DNA of 64,000 bases from Massilia atriviolacea (GCF_003953935.1 NZ_RXLQ01000002.1:558001-622000); one strand, 5' to 3'; counted from the stretch's first letter, positions 27,262-36,332 are shown. Numbers and translations: made by a program. Notes: generated from the sequence alone by a model not told the origin.

Positions 27262-27906
27262 ATGCTCCATCCCCTTTGCAGCCTGTGGCGGCATAACTGC
27301 CGTGTGACGTTCTACGAGTCGGGAAGCCAGGCGCGATTCGCCGCGCCCGACCGGCTGCACCAGCAGTCCATGGCCGGCGCGCCGCGCACCTTCACGAGCA
27401 ACGACGACGCCTACCATTACCTGCGCCACTGGATGGGCGAACCGGCCGCGCGCGCGGAACTGGGCTGGCTGCTGCAACGCTCCGGCCCCTCGCTGTCGAC
27501 CGCGCGCGCAGGCGACGATGGCTGGCTGCACGCACTGGCGGCGCGCATCGTCGGCGGGGAGGTGCTGGTGATGGAAGAACTGAACCGGCAAGCGATGCCC
27601 GGACGCCTGGTGGCCGCCGGCGGTGGCGCCGCAGCCGCAGCCTCGCTCGCGGCCTTGCCGTCGCTGGCGTCGCAGCCCAAGGTACCGGTGGTCGTGCCGA
27701 TCCTGCCGGTGCTGGAAGAGCTGCGCATCGAAGGCGCCGAAGTGTTGCCGGAACTCGACCAGTCGCTGGCCGAGGTCGAACTGTCCATCGCCAGATTCTC
27801 CGGCGCGTCGCTCTCGCTCGACCCGGCGCCCGACAAGGTGGCGCAGATCGCCGCCGCCATGAAGGCCGCCGCCGACGAGGCCCAGGCTACCCTGTCCTCA
27901 TCGTGA
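27262..27906 (+). CDS. Hypothetical protein with central hydrophobic segment
   Basis: A 214-residue protein not recognised. Residues about 30-110 look like a small alpha/beta part with FTSNDDAYHYLRHWMGEPAA. A hydrophobic Ala/Leu/Val/Pro stretch lies at about 114-148 (LVAAGGGAAAAASLAALP, then VVVPILPVL). The C-terminal 60 residues are helical and acidic. The gene ends 13 bp before the large helical protein gene, so the two are probably co-transcribed and may work together. The start at 27262 has only a poor ribosome-binding site; an ATG at 27370 is possible. Confidence 0.65.
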   Translation: MLHPLCSLWRHNCRVTFYESGSQARFAAPDRLHQQSMAGAPRTFTSNDDAYHYLRHWMGEPAARAELGWLLQRSGPSLSTARAGDDGWLHALAARIVGGEVLVMEELNRQAMPGRLVAAGGGAAAAASLAALPSLASQPKVPVVVPILPVLEELRIEGAEVLPELDQSLAEVELSIARFSGASLSLDPAPDKVAQIAAAMKAAADEAQATLSSS

Positions 27907-27919
27907 CCCGGAACGTTCC

Positions 27920-30900
27920 ATGAAAATCGTCGACGATTGCCTGACCGTCCTGCCGCAAAGCGCCGCGCGCATTGCCGCCGCCCTGCAACAGGCCGCGCAA
28001 ACGGTGGCGCAGCAGGGCCAGGGATTTGCCGGCGACGTGAGCGCCTGCGCCGCGTCGATGGCGACCGACATGGCCGCGCTGCGCGACCGGCTGGCGACGC
28101 TACCGGGCATCCTGGATCCCGCGCCCGTGATCGCATGCTGCACCGATGGCCTGCAGCGCGCCGTGTCCGACCTGCGCCGCCTTGCGGACGACGCGGCTGC
28201 GATTCCGGAACGCCTGCTGCGGCAGGCGTCCGAGGTGGAACCGGTGATTGCCGCCGCAGCCAGGGCGGTCGATTCGTGCGGCACCATCCTGCCATCGCTG
28301 GCAGACCTGGTGCCGGATGTGGCGCCGCACGTGGCGACGTTCAACAGCGTGCCCGCACGAGGGCGGGCACTGGTGGCGCTGGCGCAGGGCAGCGTGGGCA
28401 TCGTTTCGGCATACGGCAGCGGCCTGGCTGCGCTGCCCGGCGCCGGCGTGGAAAGTGCACAGGCCCAGGCGGCGCAACTGCAAAGCGACAGCCTGGCGCA
28501 GCTGGCAAGCCTGCGCGGCACCATCGGCACCAACGTGGCCGACCTGAACGCCCAACTGGCGCTGGCCACCGGCCAGGCCAACGACACGCTGGCCGGACTG
28601 GCGGGCACTATCCGCTCCAGGGGCGCGGCGCTGCTGGAGCCGGTGCAAAGCCAGATCGTGTATGTGGACGAGATCGACGCCGCACTGCAACGCGAAGGCG
28701 CCGCCTGCGACGCATTGTTCGACGACGGCGCCGCGCAGCTGGACCGGCTGGGCGAGCTGTTGACCGAACCGCTGGCGGCGGCGCGCGCGCAGGTGGACCA
28801 GGTCATGGCCGAACTGACGGCCGTGGGCGAGGGCGTCGACGCGCTGATGCAAAAGGCGCTCGACCCGCTCGACGCCCTCGACACCCGCTTGCGGGAGGTG
28901 GCGCAGGCGCTGCGCGCGCTGTCGGCCACGATTGCTGAGGAGGTGGAGCAGGTGCGGGCGCTGCTGGCCGAACTGGACACCGCGCTCGACGAAGCGCGCG
29001 CCATGCTGGCCACGCTGCCCGGCTACTTCGACCCGGTGCGCGGCATGATCGGCGACGCGGTGGCGCTGATCAACGACATCGCCGCGCGCATTCCGCAGTT
29101 CGTGGCCGCAGCCAACGCGGCGCTCGACCGCGCCGCCAGCGAAATGGACCAGGCGGACGTCTTGTGCGACAACGCCATCACGATCTGCACGCGCTACATG
29201 CCGCGCGTGGCGTCGCTGGCGGTGGCGCGCATGCTGTTCGTCGGAGTCAAGGCCATGGTGCCGGGCGTGAAGGCGACCATCGTGGCGGCGCGCGGCGCGG
29301 TGCGTGCTGCGGGCGAACAGGCCACGGGCCTGATGCAGCAGGCCGTGGCGGCGGTGGAGGCGCTCAATCCGGTGCTGGACCAGGCCATCGCGCAGCTTCA
29401 GGTCGTGATCGACCTGCTGGGCGCGCAGCTGGACAAGCTCAAGGCCGCACTGGCGCAGGTGGATGAGACGCTGGCGGCGGCGCCGCCGGCCATCGACGAG
29501 CAGATCGAATCGGCCTGCGCCGCAGCCGACGACGTGGTGGCGCAGCTGCGCGGCGCGGCCGAGGATTGCATCGCACAACTGCAATGCAAGGAACAGGTGG
29601 AAAAGGTCAAGGCGGAGCTTGACGCGCTGATCGACAGTACGCTCGCGCCCATCGAGGCGCAGTTGCAGGAGTCGGCCGCGCCCCTGCGCGATGCGCTGGC
29701 GCAGGGCAAGGCGGGCGTGCGGCAGGCTGTTGCAGCCGCGCGCGATGGCCTGGGCCAGGTCGCCGGAGCGCTGCGCGAGGTGCACCAGCAGGCGCAATCG
29801 TATCCCGAACGGTTGGCCGGCGAAGTCGAGGGAATGCAGCCGCGCGTGCAGTCGATGTCCGACGCGGCGGGCCGGCGCGTGAGCGAGGCCCGCGACGGCG
29901 TCATGGCGCGCATCGACGAGGCGGAAAGCAGCATCGCCGGCATCACCTGGGACGGCGTGGTGGCGGCGCTGGTTCCGCCCGGGCAGTTGGCCGCGATGAA
30001 GAGCGCGCTCGATGAGCTGTTGGGCAAGGCAGGCGCCGACCTGTCGCTGGCCCGGCTGGGCGACGCGATCGTCAACTGGGAGGACGAGGTGCAGCAGGTG
30101 CAGGCGCGGTGGAGCGCGCGCTGCGAGCAGGGCGCGGACATGGCGCGCCAGGGACTCGTGCAGGTGCAGGCCGCCGCCGATGGCGTCAGGGACGACGCGC
30201 AGCGCGCGGCGGCCGACGTGGTGGATGTCGGCGAGATCAGGGAGCGGATCGAGGCTTCCTTTGCCGATATGCGGCAGCAGAGCGAGGACGCGATCGCGCA
30301 GGCCGGGTCGGCGATGGAGGACATGAAGGACAGGGTGGACAGCGCCCGTTCCGATGCCGACAAGGTGGTGGAGGATTACGCCGCCGCCAGCGACGCGCTG
30401 ATGGCCGATATCGAGTCGGTCAAGGACGACGCCTTGGCGGCGGCCGAGGCGGCGCAGCAGGCCGGGCGCGATGTCGAGGCGGGCATTACGGAAGCGTCGG
30501 CGCAGGTGAATGCGGCTGTCGAGAAAGCGCTGGCCGAGACCGAGGCCTGCAAGGACGAGGCGCAGGCGGGATGCAACGCCGCGCTGGAGAAGGTGGAATC
30601 GGTACAGGCGCAGGTCAACGCGGCGCGTGCGGATGTCATCTCGGCCGAGTCCATCGTCGACGCCGCGGTGGCGGAACATGGAGGCACGTCGAACAAGGCT
30701 GAACCGGATGCCGCGAAGGAGAAGGCCGGTGGCGCGGACGGTGAAGCCGCTGCGGCTGGCGGCGATGGCGGTGGATCCAGCGCGTCCGCCAAGGATGGTG
30801 CGGCCGATGAGGCAGGGATATCCACCACGGCAGATGCCGCCAGTGAGAGCGCCGCTGCCGCTGGGTCCTCCGGTCACACCGCCGCAGACGGCACCGGCAA

Positions 30901-31555
30901 TAGCGGTGCTGCGGCCGACACATCGGCGCAGCCAGTGAACGAGGCGCCCGCCACAGGCCAGGGCAGCGCCGAAGCGCCTGCGCAGGCGGCCGGTCCGGCA
31001 TCGGTGTCGTCAACCGGCGAAGCCGGCGCGAAAGACGATGTGGCGCAGCCGTCCGCGGACTCGCCGGGAGATGCTGCGGCGGTTCCCCAATCGAGCGAGC
31101 GGGACGCGCCCTCTACGCCAGCATTGGACGGCGCAGCCGACATGCCATCATCGGAGCCGGACCTGGAGCCCGAGACCGAAGCGAAAGCGCCGCTTACGCC
31201 GCCGCCACCGTCCGGCGAGGGCGAACGAGGGACCCTGCAGGAACCTGGCGGCACGCCTGCATCCGCGCGGCCGGAATCGAGGCCGGCGGCAGTGCAGGCG
31301 GCAGCGCTTGACACAGCATTGGCACCTGTCGTTGAACCTGGCGCCGATGCTATTGCGGACGCACTCGCCGCCGCCGAACAAATCGCCGCGCCCGACAGCG
31401 AGCTGCTGGTGCAAGCCGCCAACGCAGCCAGCGATCGCAACGCAAAAATCGCGGAGCTGCTCGATCAAGCCGCAGCCGAATCCGACCCCGCCACCTGGGC
31501 CGACATGCTTGCGGAGCAGGCTGCAAAGGCGGCATCCGCACCGGCGCAAACATAG
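27920..31555 (+). CDS. Very large Ala-rich helical (coiled-coil) protein
   Basis: A 1211-residue protein not recognised. Residues 1 to about 930 are almost entirely amphipathic helix rich in Ala, Asp, Gln and Val, with recurring units such as ALLAELDTALDEARAMLATL and AGREVHQQAQ-like heptads. A short hydrophobic stretch near 430-460 (VASLAVARMLFVGVKAMVPG) could enter a membrane. Residues about 930-1130 are a low-complexity Ala/Gly/Ser/Glu/Pro region, followed by a short helical tail. There is no signal peptide. It lies directly upstream of the first T6SS promoter-like block and follows a small unknown gene by 13 bp. A structural, pore-forming or secreted role is possible, but nothing proves it. 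Confidence 0.7.
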   Translation: MKIVDDCLTVLPQSAARIAAALQQAAQTVAQQGQGFAGDVSACAASMATDMAALRDRLATLPGILDPAPVIACCTDGLQRAVSDLRRLADDAAAIPERLLRQASEVEPVIAAAARAVDSCGTILPSLADLVPDVAPHVATFNSVPARGRALVALAQGSVGIVSAYGSGLAALPGAGVESAQAQAAQLQSDSLAQLASLRGTIGTNVADLNAQLALATGQANDTLAGLAGTIRSRGAALLEPVQSQIVYVDEIDAALQREGAACDALFDDGAAQLDRLGELLTEPLAAARAQVDQVMAELTAVGEGVDALMQKALDPLDALDTRLREVAQALRALSATIAEEVEQVRALLAELDTALDEARAMLATLPGYFDPVRGMIGDAVALINDIAARIPQFVAAANAALDRAASEMDQADVLCDNAITICTRYMPRVASLAVARMLFVGVKAMVPGVKATIVAARGAVRAAGEQATGLMQQAVAAVEALNPVLDQAIAQLQVVIDLLGAQLDKLKAALAQVDETLAAAPPAIDEQIESACAAADDVVAQLRGAAEDCIAQLQCKEQVEKVKAELDALIDSTLAPIEAQLQESAAPLRDALAQGKAGVRQAVAAARDGLGQVAGALREVHQQAQSYPERLAGEVEGMQPRVQSMSDAAGRRVSEARDGVMARIDEAESSIAGITWDGVVAALVPPGQLAAMKSALDELLGKAGADLSLARLGDAIVNWEDEVQQVQARWSARCEQGADMARQGLVQVQAAADGVRDDAQRAAADVVDVGEIRERIEASFADMRQQSEDAIAQAGSAMEDMKDRVDSARSDADKVVEDYAAASDALMADIESVKDDALAAAEAAQQAGRDVEAGITEASAQVNAAVEKALAETEACKDEAQAGCNAALEKVESVQAQVNAARADVISAESIVDAAVAEHGGTSNKAEPDAAKEKAGGADGEAAAAGGDGGGSSASAKDGAADEAGISTTADAASESAAAAGSSGHTAADGTGNSGAAADTSAQPVNEAPATGQGSAEAPAQAAGPASVSSTGEAGAKDDVAQPSADSPGDAAAVPQSSERDAPSTPALDGAADMPSSEPDLEPETEAKAPLTPPPPSGEGERGTLQEPGGTPASARPESRPAAVQAAALDTALAPVVEPGADAIADALAAAEQIAAPDSELLVQAANAASDRNAKIAELLDQAAAESDPATWADMLAEQAAKAASAPAQT

Positions 31556-31574
31556 CGTCGCTTTTTGCGCCGCC

Positions 31575-31649
31575 TGATACCACGTTGATACTTGTGTTAC
31601 GTGCCAGCCGACTCCTACCATGACTTTCGAACCAACCGATTTACAAAGC
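31575..31649 (+). promoter_or_regulatory. Conserved T6SS-locus promoter block, copy A (before tssB)
   Basis: TTGTGT (31592-31597) and TACCAT (31616-31621) are separated by 18 bp, with TGATAC repeats at 31575 and 31585 and GTTAC at 31596. The same block occurs at 35.4, 38.4 and 59.8 kb. CGATTTACAAAGC at 31637 is also shared, at the same 16-base offset, with copy C. The tssB ATG follows 104 bp after the -10-like hexamer. Confidence 0.75.
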
Positions 31650-31724
31650 GTGCTGACGTTGTGGCCGGGGTCCGGATGACCTGTTCGATCGTCGGTCCAG
31701 TTCAAATTTTTTAGTGAGGGTGTG

Positions 31725-32261
31725 ATGGCAGACAGCTTGCAAAAATGGGTGGGACGGAATCGTCCGCCGCGCGTGCAGATTACCTACGACGTTGAAATTG
31801 GCGGCGCCGTCGAGAAGAAGGAATTACCGCTGGTGGTGGGCCTGCTGGCGGACCTGTCCGGCCAGCCGCTGGTGGCGCCGCCAAAACTGAAGGCGCGCCG
31901 CCTGGTCGACATCGACCGCGACAACTTCAACGAGGTCATGGCCAAGATTGCGCCGCGCCTGGACCTGTCGGTGCCGGACACCTTCAAGAAGGACGGCAAC
32001 CTGAAGATCGAATTGAACTTCACCGAATTCGATCACTTCCATCCCGAATCGATCGTGCGCCAGGTGCCGCGCCTGGCCAAGCTGCTGGAAGTGCGCCAGC
32101 AGCTGCGCGACCTGCTCGGCAAGCTCGACGGCAACGACGAGCTCGACACGATGCTGGAAAACATCGTGCAGAACACGGAAGAGCTCAAGGCGCTGCAGGC
32201 CGACGGCTCGCCGGCGCCCGCCGAAGCCGAAGCCGAGCCGGCCGAACCGGTTCCCTCCTGA
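31725..32261 (+). CDS. tssB: T6SS contractile sheath small subunit TssB (VipA)
   Basis: A 178-residue protein beginning MADSLQKWVGRNRPPRVQI, the standard TssB N-terminus, with a KKELPLVVGLLADLSG core and a C-terminal helix region (LAKLLEVRQQLRDLLGKLDG). The ATG at 31725 is preceded by GAGGG; a GTG immediately before it is in frame but less likely. TssB and TssC polymerise into the cytoplasmic sheath that fires the Hcp tube. It is the first T6SS gene after the conserved promoter block. Confidence 0.97.
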   Translation: MADSLQKWVGRNRPPRVQITYDVEIGGAVEKKELPLVVGLLADLSGQPLVAPPKLKARRLVDIDRDNFNEVMAKIAPRLDLSVPDTFKKDGNLKIELNFTEFDHFHPESIVRQVPRLAKLLEVRQQLRDLLGKLDGNDELDTMLENIVQNTEELKALQADGSPAPAEAEAEPAEPVPS

Positions 32262-32307
32262 TAGCGCTTGCGCGCTGTTTTCTCCACACTACCGAGAGAG
32301 TACAACC

Positions 32308-33798
32308 ATGGCCAGCAACCAAGCAGTACAGGCCGGTGCGAGCAGCACCACCAACCACGACATGAGCCTGCTGGATCGCATCATCCAGGAAGGCAAGATG
32401 GCGGTCGAGCCATCGCAAAAAACCTACGCCCGCGCCCTGTTGGGGCAGTTCGCCACCCAGGTGCTGGACGAGGGCATGACCAAGGCGCCGGACAAGGGCA
32501 TCGTCGCCATGATCAACGAGCGCGTCTCGCAGATCGACACCATTCTCAGCGACCAGGTCAACGCCATCATGCACAGCGAAGGCTTCCAGGCGCTGGAAGG
32601 CTCCTGGCGCGGCCTGCGCGACATGGTGATGGGCACCGAGACCGGTCCCAAGCTGAAACTGCGGCTGCTGAACGTGTCCAAGAAAGAGCTGCTCAAAGAC
32701 CTGGAAGGCGCGGTCGATCACGACATGAGCGTGCTGTTCAAGAAAATTTACGAAGAAGAATACGGCACCTTCGGCGGCAATCCGTATTCGCTGTTCATCG
32801 GCGACTATTATTTCGGCCGCCATCCGCAGGATATGGCGCTGATCGAGCGGCTCTCGAAAGTGGCGGCCGCCGCGCATGCGCCGTTTATCGCCGCTGCGGC
32901 GCCGTCTCTGTTCGACATGACATCGTTCACGGAACTGGGCGTGCCGCGCGATATGTCGAAAATCTTCGACAGCGCCGAGCTGACCACCTGGCGCGGCTTC
33001 CGCGAATCGGAAGACTCGCGTTATGTAGCCCTGGTGCTGCCGCGCTACGCCGCACGGCTGCCGTATGGCGCCAAGACCATCCCGGTGGAATCGTTCGCGT
33101 TCGAGGAAGACGTGGACGGCAAGGACCATAGCAAGTACCTGTGGGCCAATTCGGCTTACCAGCTGGGGCTGCGCATTACCGATTCGTTCGCCAAGCATAG
33201 CTGGACCACGGCGATCCGCGGCGTGGAAGGCGGCGGCAAGATCACCGGCATGACGGCGCATGCGTTCAAGACCGATGATGGCGACGTGGTGCTCAAGTGC
33301 CCGACCGAGGTGACCATTACCGACCGGCGCGAAAAGGAATTGAATGACCTGGGCTTTATCGCCGTGGTCAATTCCAAGGGCTCGGATACGGCGGCGTTTT
33401 TCGGCGGGCAGTCGGTCAACAAGCCGAAGCTGTACAACCTGGATTCGGCCAATGCCAACGCGGCGCTGTCGTCGCGGCTGCCGTATGTGCTGGCGGCGTC
33501 GCGCTTTGCGCATTACATCAAGGTCATCATGCGCGACAAGATCGGCAGCTTCCAGACGCGCGCGGCCGTGGAAAACTTCCTCAATAACTGGCTGAGCGAC
33601 TACGTGCTGCTGAGCGCGAATGCGACGCAAGGCGAGAAGGCGCGTTTCCCCTTGTCCGAAGGCCGCGTCGACGTCACCGAAGTGGCAGGCAAGCCAGGCG
33701 CTTATCGTGCCACGGTATTTTTGAAACCGCACTTCCAGATGGAGGAGTTGACCACGTCGATCCGTTTGGTCGCCGAACTGCCGGCCGCCGCGGCCTGA
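32308..33798 (+). CDS. tssC: T6SS contractile sheath large subunit TssC (VipB)
   Basis: A 496-residue protein of normal TssC length. Family hallmarks include EGFQALEGSWRGLRDMVMGT, FGGNPYSLFIGDYYFGRHPQDM, GVPRDMSKIFDSAELTTWRG, and the C-terminal MRDKIGSFQTRAAVENFLN with LTTSIRLVAELP. It pairs with TssB to build the sheath recycled by ClpV. It follows tssB by 46 bp. Confidence 0.97.
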   Translation: MASNQAVQAGASSTTNHDMSLLDRIIQEGKMAVEPSQKTYARALLGQFATQVLDEGMTKAPDKGIVAMINERVSQIDTILSDQVNAIMHSEGFQALEGSWRGLRDMVMGTETGPKLKLRLLNVSKKELLKDLEGAVDHDMSVLFKKIYEEEYGTFGGNPYSLFIGDYYFGRHPQDMALIERLSKVAAAAHAPFIAAAAPSLFDMTSFTELGVPRDMSKIFDSAELTTWRGFRESEDSRYVALVLPRYAARLPYGAKTIPVESFAFEEDVDGKDHSKYLWANSAYQLGLRITDSFAKHSWTTAIRGVEGGGKITGMTAHAFKTDDGDVVLKCPTEVTITDRREKELNDLGFIAVVNSKGSDTAAFFGGQSVNKPKLYNLDSANANAALSSRLPYVLAASRFAHYIKVIMRDKIGSFQTRAAVENFLNNWLSDYVLLSANATQGEKARFPLSEGRVDVTEVAGKPGAYRATVFLKPHFQMEELTTSIRLVAELPAAAA

Positions 33799-33896
33799 CG
33801 GACTGGCGCCGCCGGTACCAGGCTGTTTTCTCACCTTAAACCCGCACGGCACGCGCAAGGCGCAGTTGCCGCTGCACTCACATTGCGGAGTTATAT

Positions 33897-34382
33897 ATGT
33901 CGGACGTTCTTATTCTGGATTTAGGTAAAGACCTCAAGGGTAACTGCACAATCAAAGGCTATGAGAATCAGATCATTGTCAGTTCGTTTTCTCATAGCGC
34001 TTATCTGCCGATGGGCAGCGACGCCGGCAACACCGAACGCACCATGGGCCGTCCGGTTTTATCGGAGATGTCGTTCTCGAAGTCATCCGATCTGTCGACG
34101 ACGGCGCTGTTCAAATCCTGTACCCAGGGCGCCAAGCTCGGCCCGGCCAAATTAAATATCGGCCGCGTCGAAAACGGCGTGTACATGAATTTCATGACTT
34201 ATACCATGAGCAACGCGATGATTTCGCAGATGAGTTGCAGCGGTGGCGGCGGGATTCCGAACGATTCGTTCTCCATCAACTTCACCAAGATCGAGGCGTT
34301 GTTTACGCAGCAGCAGACGGATTCGACGGCCAAGGGAACGGGTACGTGGAACTGGAACCTGGAAACGATGAAGGCGGATTGA
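33897..34382 (+). CDS. hcp: T6SS tube protein Hcp (TssD)
   Basis: A 161-residue Hcp. It begins MSDVLILDLGKDLKGNC and has the tube-fold segments YENQIIVSSFSHSAYLPMG and GRPVLSEMSFSKSSDLST, ending TGTWNWNLETMKAD. GCGGAG lies 6 bases upstream of the ATG. It forms hexameric rings inside the TssBC sheath and can carry effectors in its lumen. The last 16 codons are duplicated at 35.6 kb as a scar. It lies 98 bp after tssC and may have its own promoter. Confidence 0.97.
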   Translation: MSDVLILDLGKDLKGNCTIKGYENQIIVSSFSHSAYLPMGSDAGNTERTMGRPVLSEMSFSKSSDLSTTALFKSCTQGAKLGPAKLNIGRVENGVYMNFMTYTMSNAMISQMSCSGGGGIPNDSFSINFTKIEALFTQQQTDSTAKGTGTWNWNLETMKAD

Positions 34383-34565
34383 TCGTGCGCGGATTTTCTC
34401 CGATTGCCTGATTTTGCCTGGATTGGTGGAGTGCAGACTTGAAGGCGATAGAGGGTCGGGGCGCAGTTGGTTGTCCACGCTGAGGTGGCCGTGTGCCGTC
34501 GGCCCGGTGCATCTCAGCGGCAAGTCAGCAGGTAAATTTATCAAGTCTATAAAGGAGTGATTATT

Positions 34566-35153
34566 ATGGCCTGCGCCAACGGATGCGTCCCCGACAAACT
34601 TGAGAAAAATTACTGCGGAAAGTGCTGTCGTCTATTGGGTAGTGTAGACCTCACTGCACAGGAAGTTAAGCGGGTTGGTGACCCTGTGCCAGAGAATTGC
34701 AAATGTCTGAATGTGCATGGCCATGGTGGACGATTCGGGCATGACATCCCCCGGATAGCAATACCAACTAACATGACGGTAGCATACTGGGTTAAAGACA
34801 AGGAGCTGTATTCCGCGCAGCTCAATCCGTATGACGTGGCCGGAAATCCCGAAAAAGGGCCGGTTGAACTCGCGGTTGGCTCCTCCGAAAAATATTTCAC
34901 ATGGGCTCTGGCGAGCGGTGAACCCGCTCCACATCCTGGAGCGCAAGTGAAATCCAATCTGATCGAAGCGATTCTCCACGCGGTAAAAAACGATAAGGCA
35001 TCGTGGCTTGTCGATACTGGCAAGATAGGATCGACCAAACAGGGCGTGATTTCACTTTCTTACATTTGCAGCACGATCAATCAAATTCAAGATGCGTCTA
35101 GGTATTTATGGCGTATTAACTGGATTTGTTGCAGGGAAGAACTTTCACGATGA
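34566..35153 (+). CDS. Candidate T6SS effector, Cys-rich N-terminus with GHGG motif
   Basis: A 195-residue protein not firmly recognised. The ATG at 34566 has an ideal AAAGGAG 8 bases upstream. Five Cys occur in the first 22 residues (MACANGCVPDKL, NYCGKCC). The motif LNVHGHGGRFGHDIPRIAIP followed by NMTVAYWVKDKELYSAQL resembles the putative adhesin Stv domain seen in effector-like proteins; this match is weak. Its GC content is far below that of the tss genes, which argues for acquisition. It lies 183 bp downstream of hcp, a typical cargo position. No obvious immunity gene follows. Confidence 0.65.
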   Translation: MACANGCVPDKLEKNYCGKCCRLLGSVDLTAQEVKRVGDPVPENCKCLNVHGHGGRFGHDIPRIAIPTNMTVAYWVKDKELYSAQLNPYDVAGNPEKGPVELAVGSSEKYFTWALASGEPAPHPGAQVKSNLIEAILHAVKNDKASWLVDTGKIGSTKQGVISLSYICSTINQIQDASRYLWRINWICCREELSR

Positions 35154-35392
35154 TACTCAACGAATTTTCTCGAGCGGACGTCTAGCATCAAACGCCTTTC
35201 ATGCCGCAGCGGAGAAGCAGAAGCGCCGCCGACAAGGCAACGCAACCGGACGGCTGTAACCGGCTTTTTTGTGGACTCCAACGGCAATCCGGGGCGCTTG
35301 CAGCAACCGGGCGCTGGTCTCGGATGTGTGCTCGTCACCCGCGTAAGCGGTTACGGATTGGAGAGCGACAGAGGGGTGATGTATGGCTTTGC

Positions 35393-35438
35393 GATACAGG
35401 CTTGTTACTTGTGTTACGCGAAAGCGGACTTCTACCGT
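35393..35438 (+). promoter_or_regulatory. Conserved T6SS-locus promoter block, copy B (before tssB-hcp scar)
   Basis: GATAC at 35393, TTGTTAC at 35402, then TTGTGT (35409-35414), 18 bp and TACCGT (35433-35438). The spacing is identical to the copy before tssB. It precedes the remnant tssB start by 115 bp and the C58 effector gene by 262 bp, so it may now drive the effector. Confidence 0.7.
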
Positions 35439-35553
35439 CCATTCAAACCATCCCTGCTTAACAGTCAGCTCGACGGCAAGGGACTGCCGGGTCGCCTCTG
35501 CACCTCCCCCATCGGTCAACTTTCGGCCGGCAGATCCAACGAGCGTGGCTGTG

Positions 35554-35612
35554 ATGTCGGAGAGCTCGCAGAAATGGATGGGACGCAATCGTCCCACGCG
35601 TGTCCAGACCGA
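35554..35612 (+). pseudogene. tssB 5' fragment
   Basis: Translation from ATG at 35554 gives MSESSQKWMGRNRPTRVQTE, colinear with the intact TssB start MADSLQKWVGRNRPPRVQIT (15 of 20 identical). Similarity stops after about 20 codons. It is the left part of a collapsed second tssB-hcp copy. Apart from this scar and its promoter block, the 35154-35699 stretch holds no gene. Confidence 0.85.
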
Positions 35613-35615
35613 AAC

Positions 35616-35662
35616 GAACGGGGACGGGGAATTGGGACGTAGGGACGATGAAGGCGGATTGA
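35616..35662 (+). pseudogene. hcp 3' fragment fused to the tssB fragment
   Basis: These 47 bases match the last 47 bases of hcp (34336-34382) with few differences, ending in the identical ACGATGAAGGCGGATTGA, including the stop codon. A frameshift destroys the hcp frame. Together with the tssB fragment it marks loss of the intervening tssC and most of hcp. Confidence 0.85.
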
Positions 35663-35699
35663 CGGTCCGCGACGTTTGTTTTTCGACAGGAGTTGACAA

Positions 35700-36332
35700 A
35701 TGGCACTCAAAAATATTTATGGATGCAAGCAGTCCGTATTCGACGCTCGCAAGGACGGCTCCTGCTGGGGGATCTCGATCGATTTTTGCCGGCGGGCACT
35801 CGACCACGGTGCGTTGCAGGCAATTGCGTCAATGGTGGATGAAAAGGCTTCAGTCGCTGAGAAGGCTGAACTCTATATGAAAGCTCAGGATAGCCGGATC
35901 CACGCGGTCGCAAAGCCCATGTTTATCCCCGATACTGGGGGCGAGATGAAATTCGGGGCGACCAGCCTGGCGGGACAGATCAACGAGGGTATCGCAATTC
36001 AGCTGCGCCATAACGTCGTCCAGGATCTGATCGCAGCCTTCGGAATCAAGAACATCGGCACGCTTACTTCCTTCTATGAAGGTGGCACCGAGACGATGAT
36101 CCAGCGGCTTATTTCGCTGAGCAGGAAAGCTGGAAAGACCTGCGTCATGCTGGACTTGCAGAATCCTAGCGAGGGGCATTCGGTCGTCCTCAGTTACGAA
36201 GCGCCGGCGATATATTTTTTCGATTCGAACGAAGGTCTCTTCAGCGCCGAGATGGACACTGTGGCGGCTGATCTAACCAAGCGATTTGAGTGCTGGCAGT
36301 ATACTTTTGCGCACTTGCTGGTCAAAAAATAG
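35700..36332 (+). CDS. Candidate T6SS effector: YopT-like (C58) cysteine protease
   Basis: A 210-residue protein. The triad layout matches the YopT/AvrPphB (C58) family: Cys22 in KDGSCWGISIDFCRRAL, His160 in SEGHSVVLSYE, and Asp175 in YFFDSNEGLF, with a 15-residue His-Asp spacing close to that of YopT. C58 enzymes cut host or target proteins, for example prenylated Rho GTPases. It has no signal peptide, has lower GC than the tss genes and sits 37 bp after the hcp scar, a position typical of Hcp-linked cargo. AGGAG lies 12 bases upstream of the ATG. Family call is by motif only. Confidence 0.75.
   Translation: MALKNIYGCKQSVFDARKDGSCWGISIDFCRRALDHGALQAIASMVDEKASVAEKAELYMKAQDSRIHAVAKPMFIPDTGGEMKFGATSLAGQINEGIAIQLRHNVVQDLIAAFGIKNIGTLTSFYEGGTETMIQRLISLSRKAGKTCVMLDLQNPSEGHSVVLSYEAPAIYFFDSNEGLFSAEMDTVAADLTKRFECWQYTFAHLLVKK

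Noticed and set aside
35271-35642. A 123-codon frame across promoter block B and the tssB fragment.
   Set aside because: It runs in a different frame from the tssB remnant and has no homology signal; the block is better explained as regulatory DNA plus a scar.
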